Part shown: positions 6,456 through 12,107 of the stretch, piece by piece
How positions within the stretch are numbered: position 1 is the first letter of the stretch
Layout of the letters: each line of letters opens with the position of its first letter
Assembly: GCA_016938155.1 (NCBI GenBank)
Contig: JAFGVF010000353.1
Coordinates: 1-12,871 of the forward strand
Source of the DNA: Candidatus Cloacimonadota bacterium
GTDB taxonomy: Bacteria; Cloacimonadota; Cloacimonadia; Cloacimonadales; JAFGVF01
Reading direction: 5' to 3'
Length of the DNA stretch: 12,871 nt
Notes under the pieces: model-generated
Database searches by the model: none
What the model was told of the DNA's origin: nothing
The model's input: only the letters and a program-made list of their open reading frames with translations
Program-made: the position numbers and the translations under genes

Positions 6456-9419
6456 CTAAATATCTTTCTTAATAATAGCCGTATTAGTCTCACCGTCCAT
6501 CAGGACTTCAAAGGCTTTCTTCCCTCTGATATGAACGAAATAATTGCCTTCTTTTCTTTCGGGGTGATTCATCAGGAAATCCCAATCGATATTATTATCC
6601 TTTTTCCCGATTCCAACTGAGAAATAACCGATATTCATAGCGACCATATTATGAAAGAAATGAGTCCCCTGCGAGGGGTCAACCCTGAAATTGGGAAGTT
6701 CCGCTTCAACGATAATCTTCGCCATATTGATGTTTTCCCATTTTACCGGTATCCCGAGGAACTCATCACGAGTACCCCAGCGCCCGAAACCGATGAGGAT
6801 ATATGGTCTGCTTTCTTGCCGCATCTGTTCATTGAGTTTGTCGAGTTCTTCCAGCATGGCAATGGTTTTGGTGTTATCAAACCTTTTGGGATGAACAAAA
6901 ATTATATCATAGATATTGTCTTTCTTACCGAACCCCATGCAACTTGAAGTTTGGAGGATCAACTCCTCAGGAACAAGCTCATCACGATTAATGCGAACCT
7001 GCTCGTAGTTGGTTGTCAACGGTCTGATTTGCAGGATACTGAAAGTTGCGAGTTTATTTTGTGATTTATGCAGCGTAACTGCAAATTCTATCTCTACAGG
7101 TGCTCCCATGGAGATTTGACCTATACTCAGGAAATCATCCAGCAAATCGGCAAGAGGAATGTGATTATATTTGAGAATATCTGCAAATGTGAGTACCTTT
7201 AAGCCTCTCTCCTCGATACCGTCCACAAAGCGGTTATTGTCGTAATCCCAGGTTGAGACAAGATGATTAAGAGTTTTGTGCGACTCAGCTTCTTTTAATC
7301 GCACCTTCTTCAGATTGACCTCTTCCCCTTCTGTCAGGTCAAACTCGAGATTGCTCATATCAAGAGCATAGAAATGCTTCTGGGATTTGGATACAAGCTC
7401 TGTCTCAGACACAGCCTGTATGTGCGGATACTTAGGCGAGAAGTGATAGATATTAATCCCTTCCACAACCGAGATTCCCAATCCCATAGCGATGGAACAG
7501 ATACCGTCTTCGTGGGTTAAAGAGTGAGTGGGATAGAAATTATAAGATTGACCTACCCCTGAAATATGAGGATAAAACAAACCTTTATGCTCTGCTCCGG
7601 CTACTTCTTGCAGGATAACAGCCATTTTTTCCTCTTCAACCTTGTAGTTAACGCTCTCTATATAAGAACGGGCTGTTTTCATAAAAACTGAGGCATATAC
7701 AAGCTTAATCGCCTGAGTTAAACGGGCAAGTCTTACTTCCTTATCAGGATTATTGTTGGGCAGCATATAGGTTGAATAGATACCGGCAAAAGGTTGAGCC
7801 TGAGAATCTTCCAAGAGCCCCGATGACCGCACGGCAATCGGCTTACGGATGTAATCCAGATAAATAGAGAGTTTGGTTCTTAGTTCCTCCGATAACCTTC
7901 CGGCAGAGAATACTTCGGCAATTTCATGGTCTGAGAGAGAGGTAACAGCTGTGGATATCTTGTTTCTTTCAATGAACTCATCGTACTCATGAGTTCCGAT
8001 AATGGCAGTTAAGGGCAAAGTGATGAATATGGACTCATATTTCTCTTCTCTACTGATTATTGAGAGAAGATTATTCAGGAAAGCCAGACCTCTCCCCTTT
8101 CCCCCAAGTGAGCCTTCCGAAAGCTTTACGACTTGATTCCTGATTGTTAGGTTTTCGGGGTTAAAGTTAACAATCTTTCCTCTGGACTTCTCCATTCTTA
8201 CTTCTCTAAAAATCCCTCTCAGATAATTCCTCAGCTCTTTTGTTGTATAGAACACCCAGGGACGAATCTCTTTTATCTGGCGTGCCGCAGATATTTCTCC
8301 ATGAGCCATCAACCAGGTGGAGAAGTGATTGTAGTTACTGTGATAGAGCAGTGATGAATCGGGAATGGTATTCAGTCCCTTCTCCAACTCTTGAAGCGTA
8401 TTAGCTCTTGTGTATTCATTACCCCGCTCATCTCTAAAGACAATTTCTCCGTAACCGAGATAGAAATGAATGAACTTCCGCAAATCCTGCAATAGTGATT
8501 TCGATGTCTTTGAGAGGAACTGAGCATGGAAATTCTCAATATAATGTTCCCATTGGTTATCTGAGGATTGGAGAAGTACAGGCAGATGGCTGTCGTTGGA
8601 ACGAATCATCTTCATCAGATTGATTCCCGCCTGCGGATTCATGACTCCGTTTACAGGATATTCAATATCGGTAATAACGCCGATTATGTACTCTTTGTAT
8701 TTTCTAAAGACTGCCACAGCATCTTCGTAATTATGTACAAGTATAACCTTCGGACGGGAACGCATCCGATACCGTTTATTCATATCATTTATTTCCTGTC
8801 CGATAATGCGTTGGGTTTGCATCATGATCTCAGTATAGAGTATCGGAAGGTAGGAAGAATAAAAGATAACTGAGTCCTCAACAATCAGGATAACGCTTAT
8901 AAAGCTGTTTTGAGTATCCTCTTCGAGATTTAGCCTATCCTCAATGCTTTTAATCATGGCAAGAAAGAGCTTACTGTCACCGTTCCAGATAAATACATCA
9001 TCGATATACTTCATCTTATCCATATTACTATTGATCAGTGCTATATCAGACTGGACATTCAGCAGCAGAAGCACAGGCAATTCTGGATATGTCTCTTTTA
9101 TGGATTTACTCAGATGATAGGGAATTGTTTCACCGATACGCATCATCGTGATAACTAAATCAAAATTATCCTCTTTAAGCTTTTTCAGTGCTGCTTCGAT
9201 AGTGGGAACATGGATTATCCGTGGAACTGATGAGAGGTTGAACTCTCTGTACTCTCCGAAAATCTGTTCCGAGAAATTTCCGTCCTGCTCAAATATATAC
9301 GCATCGTAGAATGAAGATACAAGCAATATCTTGCGGACTCTTCTCTTCATTAAACGATGAAAATCGCTACTCCCAAAGCGTGATTGATGTAGAATCTCCC
9401 CAAATTCTTCCGATCTCAT
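6456..9419 (-). CDS. Receiver-domain / PEP-synthase-type ATP-grasp hybrid protein
   Basis: The protein has 987 residues and no signal peptide or membrane segment. Residues 29-150 look like a degenerate receiver: the acidic pair and the aspartate after DLVIT are replaced (DLVITMM, 87-93). Residues 175-310 look like a competent receiver with E181/D182, probable phosphoacceptor D251 (VITDIEYP) and a possible lysine K304. Residues 435-800 match the PEP/pyruvate-binding ATP-grasp domain of PPDK and PEP synthase: LGGKG (438-442), VRSSGLLEDS (530-539), FAG (544-546), VEIEFA (775-780) and LQIRPL (796-801). The phosphohistidine swivel and the C-terminal PEP barrel of true dikinases are absent. They are replaced by an unrecognised tail of about 185 residues with GFGRWGTRDEFLGIPVKW (877-894) and SQGTHFF (916-922). 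Similar proteins are annotated in Bacteroidetes as PEP/pyruvate-binding proteins of unknown role. AAGGAG precedes the ATG by 10 bp. Function is not known; ATP-dependent phosphotransfer or signalling is an inference. Confidence 0.85.
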   Translation of the reverse strand: MRSEEFGEILHQSRFGSSDFHRLMKRRVRKILLVSSFYDAYIFEQDGNFSEQIFGEYREFNLSSVPRIIHVPTIEAALKKLKEDNFDLVITMMRIGETIPYHLSKSIKETYPELPVLLLLNVQSDIALINSNMDKMKYIDDVFIWNGDSKLFLAMIKSIEDRLNLEEDTQNSFISVILIVEDSVIFYSSYLPILYTEIMMQTQRIIGQEINDMNKRYRMRSRPKVILVHNYEDAVAVFRKYKEYIIGVITDIEYPVNGVMNPQAGINLMKMIRSNDSHLPVLLQSSDNQWEHYIENFHAQFLSKTSKSLLQDLRKFIHFYLGYGEIVFRDERGNEYTRANTLQELEKGLNTIPDSSLLYHSNYNHFSTWLMAHGEISAARQIKEIRPWVFYTTKELRNYLRGIFREVRMEKSRGKIVNFNPENLTIRNQVVKLSEGSLGGKGRGLAFLNNLLSIISREEKYESIFITLPLTAIIGTHEYDEFIERNKISTAVTSLSDHEIAEVFSAGRLSEELRTKLSIYLDYIRKPIAVRSSGLLEDSQAQPFAGIYSTYMLPNNNPDKEVRLARLTQAIKLVYASVFMKTARSYIESVNYKVEEEKMAVILQEVAGAEHKGLFYPHISGVGQSYNFYPTHSLTHEDGICSIAMGLGISVVEGINIYHFSPKYPHIQAVSETELVSKSQKHFYALDMSNLEFDLTEGEEVNLKKVRLKEAESHKTLNHLVSTWDYDNNRFVDGIEERGLKVLTFADILKYNHIPLADLLDDFLSIGQISMGAPVEIEFAVTLHKSQNKLATFSILQIRPLTTNYEQVRINRDELVPEELILQTSSCMGFGKKDNIYDIIFVHPKRFDNTKTIAMLEELDKLNEQMRQESRPYILIGFGRWGTRDEFLGIPVKWENINMAKIIVEAELPNFRVDPSQGTHFFHNMVAMNIGYFSVGIGKKDNNIDWDFLMNHPERKEGNYFVHIRGKKAFEVLMDGETNTAIIKKDI

Positions 9420-9452
9420 ACTGATAGCACTCCTTTTTTACACTGCTTCAGC

Positions 9453-9483
9453 CATATATCGTCAATTGTGCCTTAGATGTCAA
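9453..9483 (-). promoter_or_regulatory. Candidate promoter of the 987-residue gene
   Basis: On the minus strand TTGACA (9478-9483) is followed after 19 bp by TATATG (9453-9458). The -35 is perfect, the -10 matches at 4 of 6, and the spacer is long. The predicted start would lie near 9446, just upstream of the AAGGAG ribosome binding site at 9430-9435. A second TTGACG (9460-9465) is less likely because its -10 would place the start inside the ribosome binding site. Confidence 0.35.
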
Positions 9484-9515
9484 CTGAAATTAAAGGATTT
9501 GTAATATGCCGCGAG

Positions 9516-9558
9516 TGAGGACATCCTTGTCCTCATTCTTTGCAGGCAGGATGCCTGC
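9516..9558. repeat. Pair of perfect hairpins with complementary loops
   Basis: TGAGGACA (9516-9523) pairs with TGTCCTCA (9528-9535) around TCCT, and GCAGGCA (9542-9548) pairs with TGCCTGC (9552-9558) around GGA. Stems are 8 and 7 bp and only 6 bases separate them. The apical ATCCT of one and AGGAT of the other are complementary. The pair lies 20-60 bp past the stop codon of the minus-strand DUF523 gene and before the next minus-strand promoter. It lacks T-runs, so it is more like an interspersed hairpin repeat or a 3'-end stabiliser than a classical terminator. Confidence 0.6.
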
Positions 9559-9578
9559 GTTCCCATGAACATCTGCTA

Positions 9579-10553
9579 CTATCTGCCTTTCCCCGAGTCC
9601 GAGATGGTTATCAGTTCTTCTGGATACGGAGCAAAGAATCTCTGATTGGCAATGTATTCTTCATCGAATCTTCGGGCATAGGATGTAAGAAGAAAGCGAG
9701 GCACTGAGAGCGGAATTCTACCTTTACGATACATCTCGATCATCTCCAGAAAAAGCACTTTCTCCGGCTCCTGAAGGTGCTTCGAGAAATATCCGAAAAT
9801 GTGCTGCAATACATTGATGTTTTTCCCCGGGTCAGGGGTATGTCTCAGAATCAGGTTCAGGAGCGTTTCATATTGCTGCACAACTTCTTGGAACGACAGC
9901 TTGTTCTGATTTGCCACAACCTTCCCCATCTTCGAAAGGGTATCCTGATGAAAGGTCATGAACAGATATTTATACTCGGAATGGAACTGAACCAATTCCT
10001 TATGCTCATTACTCGATTTCACATTCCTCCAGTGTGCTAACGCAAAGATACTAGTGAGAAAATGCTCGCGGATAACAAAATTGGTAAGCCTGCCGTCATC
10101 TTCAAAGAGGGAGTTCGGGAATATCTGCATCGCCTGTTCAGCAAATATACCTGAGCTTTTCTCATCCTTTATCATCACCTTTCCGGCTGAAGGATAGACT
10201 TTTACATCCCTTGTACCACAGGAAGGAGAGCGATTCTTCAGGATAAATCCATCCACTTCACCGAATCTGCTCAACACCTCTTTGGAATACTCCTTCATTT
10301 TCTCGGTGTAATCATTACCGCTGTAAGATAGTACGAGGCGAATCTCCTCCTCATTATTCGCCCTGATCAGGCGTAAGGCTTCTCTGGGAGTAGGGAGTCC
10401 AATCTCCGTTTCCGGACACACCGTATTTATCTCTGCAAATGGCTTCAACATCTCTATCGTCTGGGAATTCAATACCGAACCGTCAAATCGACAATTGCAG
10501 AAACCAAGGCACTTGCTGACGATTAACCGTGGGGTGTAATATTTGAATGACAT
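9579..10553 (-). CDS. DUF523 (TudS-like) - DUF1722 fusion protein
   Basis: The protein fuses two families. Counting from the upstream ATG, residues 10-155 are DUF523, the family of TudS thiouracil desulfurases. They hold the cluster-binding style cysteines: SKCLGFCNCRFDG (15-27, with C17, C21 and C23), VCPE (47-50, C48) and SPSCG (111-115, C114). In TudS three conserved cysteines bind a [4Fe-4S] cluster that removes sulfur from thiouracil. Residues 186-305 are DUF1722, as in E. coli YbgA, with HKELVQFHSEYKYLF (186-200) and PRFLLTSYARRF (287-298); that domain has no established activity. AGGAGG lies only 3 bp before the first ATG (10559) but 9 bp before the second (10553), so the second is the preferred start (324 residues). 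The gene appears monocistronic with its own promoter. A role in sulfur handling or thio-nucleobase salvage is inferred, not shown. Confidence 0.88.
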   Translation of the reverse strand: MSFKYYTPRLIVSKCLGFCNCRFDGSVLNSQTIEMLKPFAEINTVCPETEIGLPTPREALRLIRANNEEEIRLVLSYSGNDYTEKMKEYSKEVLSRFGEVDGFILKNRSPSCGTRDVKVYPSAGKVMIKDEKSSGIFAEQAMQIFPNSLFEDDGRLTNFVIREHFLTSIFALAHWRNVKSSNEHKELVQFHSEYKYLFMTFHQDTLSKMGKVVANQNKLSFQEVVQQYETLLNLILRHTPDPGKNINVLQHIFGYFSKHLQEPEKVLFLEMIEMYRKGRIPLSVPRFLLTSYARRFDEEYIANQRFFAPYPEELITISDSGKGR

Positions 10554-10577
10554 AGCCATAACCCTCCTTTAGAAGAT

Positions 10578-10605
10578 ATAGTAAGCCGATTTATCCTGTT
10601 GGCAA
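10578..10605 (-). promoter_or_regulatory. Candidate promoter of the DUF523-DUF1722 gene
   Basis: On the minus strand TTGCCA (10600-10605, 5 of 6) and TACTAT (10578-10583, 4 of 6) are 16 bp apart. The predicted start near 10571 leaves a very short leader before the AAGGAGG site at about 10562-10569, compatible with the preferred start codon at 10553. A palindrome CAATTG-AACT-CAATTG lies 24 bp upstream. Confidence 0.4.
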
Positions 10606-10628
10606 ATTCGGTATGGACTTATGTAAAG

Positions 10629-10644
10629 CAATTGAACTCAATTG
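10629..10644. promoter_or_regulatory. CAATTG-AACT-CAATTG palindrome
   Basis: Two perfect CAATTG hexamers (10629-10634 and 10639-10644) flank AACT, giving a 16-bp site that reads as both a direct and an inverted repeat. It lies just upstream of the candidate -35 of the minus-strand DUF523 gene, where an activator would bind. No binding protein can be named. Confidence 0.3.
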
Positions 10645-10769
10645 TGATTATCAGTGAAGAGCTCTTATCTTTGCATTTCTATAAACAAACATCAGCGTAA
10701 TCCTTTTCTGGTATTTACTTAATCTCCACAAAATAATCAGTATTCAATCAATCAGTGTCCAGAACAAAC

Positions 10770-10835
10770 CTTCCATGCCAATCTATCATTGAATCTATTA
10801 TGAATCTATTATGCCCTCCCACTTCCATGCCAATC
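10770..10835. repeat. 14-bp direct repeat enclosing an 11-bp duplication
   Basis: CTTCCATGCCAATC occurs at 10770-10783 and again at 10822-10835, 52 bp apart and identical. Between them GAATCTATTAT is duplicated perfectly in tandem (10791-10801 and 10802-10812). The nested structure suggests local duplication by slippage or a small insertion flanked by direct repeats. No terminal inverted repeats or gene are enclosed. Confidence 0.7.
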
Positions 10836-10895
10836 CGATATCAGTCTTATACCCATAAATTTCTTTCCGGTGTCTCTCTTATTCCTCACTCATTC

Positions 10896-10963
10896 GTCTC
10901 TCGTTGCGAAAAATGCGAGACCAACGACTGAGCAACGGGAGAGCAACGGGAGACCAACGGGAG
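10896..10963. repeat. Second 11-bp-period array, with pairing leader segment
   Basis: In phase, the units are ATGCGAGACCA (10913-10923), ACGACTGAGCA (10924-10934), ACGGGAGAGCA (10935-10945) and ACGGGAGACCA (10946-10956), with a partial fifth unit to 10963. Just before the array, GTCTCTCGTTG (10896-10906) is complementary to the array segment CAACGGGAGAC (10944-10954) with one mismatch that is a G-U pair in RNA, so array and leader can form an 11-bp stem. On the other strand the unit core reads TCTCCCGTTG, sharing TCCCGT with the array at 136-190. Confidence 0.75.
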
Positions 10964-11047
10964 GATATGCTATTACCATGTATGATGAAGGCTGACTGAA
11001 ACGGAGAGAAAAGCAAGAAATGAAAGCATTGACGAATAGGTCTCTAT

Positions 11048-11063
11048 GCCTTTATTTAAAGGC
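11048..11063. other. GCCTTTA hairpin
   Basis: GCCTTTA (11048-11054) and TAAAGGC (11057-11063) are perfect complements with only TT between, so about six pairs would form. Three T bases follow on the plus strand. It could be a weak terminator for a transcript crossing the region, but no gene upstream needs one. Confidence 0.3.
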
Positions 11064-11168
11064 TTTGAAGTGCTGATAGGATCACGGAATAATTATTTGA
11101 TTATACTATATTCTATCATTAGTCTGAATTTGACGAAAGAACCGATTCCATGAGTTTAAGTTTTAATA

Positions 11169-11278
11169 ATATCATAATGATATAATTACTCGAAAAAGTG
11201 CCGAGAATAGCCGTTTTGGGTATAGCATTATGATAGATTCCATTTTATCACTATCAATAGCTATATCGTTTTGATATA
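11169..11278. promoter_or_regulatory. AT-rich block with related palindromes
   Basis: ATATCAT-A-ATGATAT (11169-11183) is a perfect 15-bp palindrome. A related TAGCATTATGATAG follows at 11223-11236, and TATATC-GTTTT-GATATA (11262-11278) has perfect 6-bp arms. They share GATA/TATC ends and lie 215-325 bp upstream of tetR. They could be operators for an unidentified dimeric regulator. AT-rich DNA makes chance palindromes more likely, so the call is cautious. Confidence 0.35.
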
Positions 11279-11410
11279 TATAGAGATAATGACAAGGGCA
11301 AATAAATATTGGAAGATGTTGTATATTATCGCTTTACGATGCCTGTGTCTCACTTAAATCAAAACTCGCCCTGTTCACATCCGTGTAAACTCATCTCGCG
11401 AAAGAAACTA

Positions 11411-11447
11411 TTGACAGAAAATCAGAACGAAATTAGTTGACTATACA
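11411..11447 (+). promoter_or_regulatory. Candidate tetR-tolC promoter elements
   Basis: TTGACA (11411-11416) is a perfect -35, but its best -10 at normal spacing (TTAGTT, 11433-11438) is poor. TATACA (11442-11447) is a better -10 but sits 25 bp away. The true pairing is unresolved. Both choices place transcription start at or beside the palindrome at 11451-11464, the expected position for repression by TetR-family proteins. Confidence 0.3.
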
Positions 11448-11450
11448 GTT

Positions 11451-11468
11451 TGACCAAACGGTCAGACC
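11451..11468 (+). promoter_or_regulatory. Probable TetR-family operator
   Basis: TGACC (11451-11455) and GGTCA (11460-11464) form a perfect inverted repeat around AAAC. The right arm also belongs to an overlapping palindrome GGTC-A-GACC (11460-11468). It lies 27 bp before the tetR start codon. Short GACC/GGTC palindromes in front of their own gene are typical operators of this family. Autoregulation by the adjacent TetR protein is the natural reading but is inferred. Confidence 0.6.
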
Positions 11469-11491
11469 AATGAGTTTTTTAAGGAGGAGAG

Positions 11492-12106
11492 ATGGATGCT
11501 TTTTCAAGTTCCGAGGAAAAGATATTTAAAGCTGCGATAGATCTGTTCTGCGAGAATGGCTTTGATGGGACAAAGATGCAGGCTATTGCCGACAAAGCGG
11601 GAATATCCAAGGCATCACTCCATTACTATTTCCGTAGTAAAGACCGACTTTTTAAGAAAGTCGTGCAGAATCTGCTTTCGATGCTGATCACAAATGTTAC
11701 GGGAGAGATAAAAGAGGACACATGTATCGAAGAATTGCTCCAAAAGCTTATCTCAGGCTACTTCGATATGTTCCGCAAGTTTCGGAAACAGACCTTTTTT
11801 GTCTTTGCCGAGTTGGTAAAACACCAGAAACTACTAGCGGATATCATCCAGGGAATCGACAAAATAGCCGTTATTCAAGAGATATTACTCCGCCTGCAAA
11901 AGGAACGGGAAAAGGGAACGATTATCGCCATTGCACCGGAAGACCTGATTATCAACATCATTGCCATGTGCATTTATCCGCTTATGGCTGAACCGATGAT
12001 TAAGCTGATAATGAGCATGTCGGATAACGAATTTGAACAACTTCTCAATAGAAGAAAGCAGGTTGTTACCGATTTCACTTTGCGTGCAATATTGGTCAGG
12101 AGCTGA
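11492..12106 (+). CDS. TetR/AcrR-family transcriptional regulator
   Basis: This 204-residue protein is of normal TetR size. Residues 8-53 are the TetR_N helix-turn-helix domain: IFKAAIDLFCENGFDGTKM (11-29) leads into the HTH, AIADKAGISKASLHYYFRSK (31-50), with the hallmark YYF-x-SKDxLF that ends recognition helix and turn. The remaining 150 residues are the ligand-binding and dimerisation region, which is poorly conserved and shows no clue to the inducer. AAGGAGG (11481-11487) lies 4 bp before the ATG. The gene is followed one base after its stop by a tolC-like gene, so the two form an operon. The regulator most likely represses the efflux genes through the palindrome upstream of itself and responds to an exported compound, which is unknown. 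Confidence 0.93.
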   Translation: MDAFSSSEEKIFKAAIDLFCENGFDGTKMQAIADKAGISKASLHYYFRSKDRLFKKVVQNLLSMLITNVTGEIKEDTCIEELLQKLISGYFDMFRKFRKQTFFVFAELVKHQKLLADIIQGIDKIAVIQEILLRLQKEREKGTIIAIAPEDLIINIIAMCIYPLMAEPMIKLIMSMSDNEFEQLLNRRKQVVTDFTLRAILVRS

Positions 12107-12107
12107 G

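Larger units (their letters stand above)
10560..11491. other. Long gene-free intergenic region with repeats
   Basis: About 930 bp between a minus-strand gene and the plus-strand tetR show no supported coding sequence. The longest initiated frames are under 20 codons or lack a ribosome binding site. It is a divergent promoter region at both ends. Between them it holds a CAATTG palindrome, a 14-bp direct repeat, an 11-bp perfect duplication, an 11-bp-period array, a GCCTTTA hairpin (11048-11063) and an AT-rich block with several palindromes (11169-11278), listed separately. No tRNA or recognisable structured RNA was seen, though an unannotated small RNA cannot be excluded by eye. Confidence 0.6.

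Noticed and set aside
6456..9419. Complete pyruvate phosphate dikinase or PEP synthase
   Set aside because: The phosphohistidine domain with its TxHAA/GG-type catalytic motif and the PEP-binding barrel are not present in the 987 residues, so the classical reaction cannot be assigned.
9424..9432. ATAGCACTC resembling a CIRCE half-site before the 987-residue gene
   Set aside because: It matches 8 of 9 bases of one arm, but no partner arm lies at nine bases, and the match arises where the AAGGAG ribosome binding site meets TGCTA. A few such half-sites are expected by chance in 13 kb.
11023..11079. 18-codon open frame beginning near 11020
   Set aside because: It has no properly spaced ribosome binding site, no recognisable product and overlaps the GCCTTTA hairpin.
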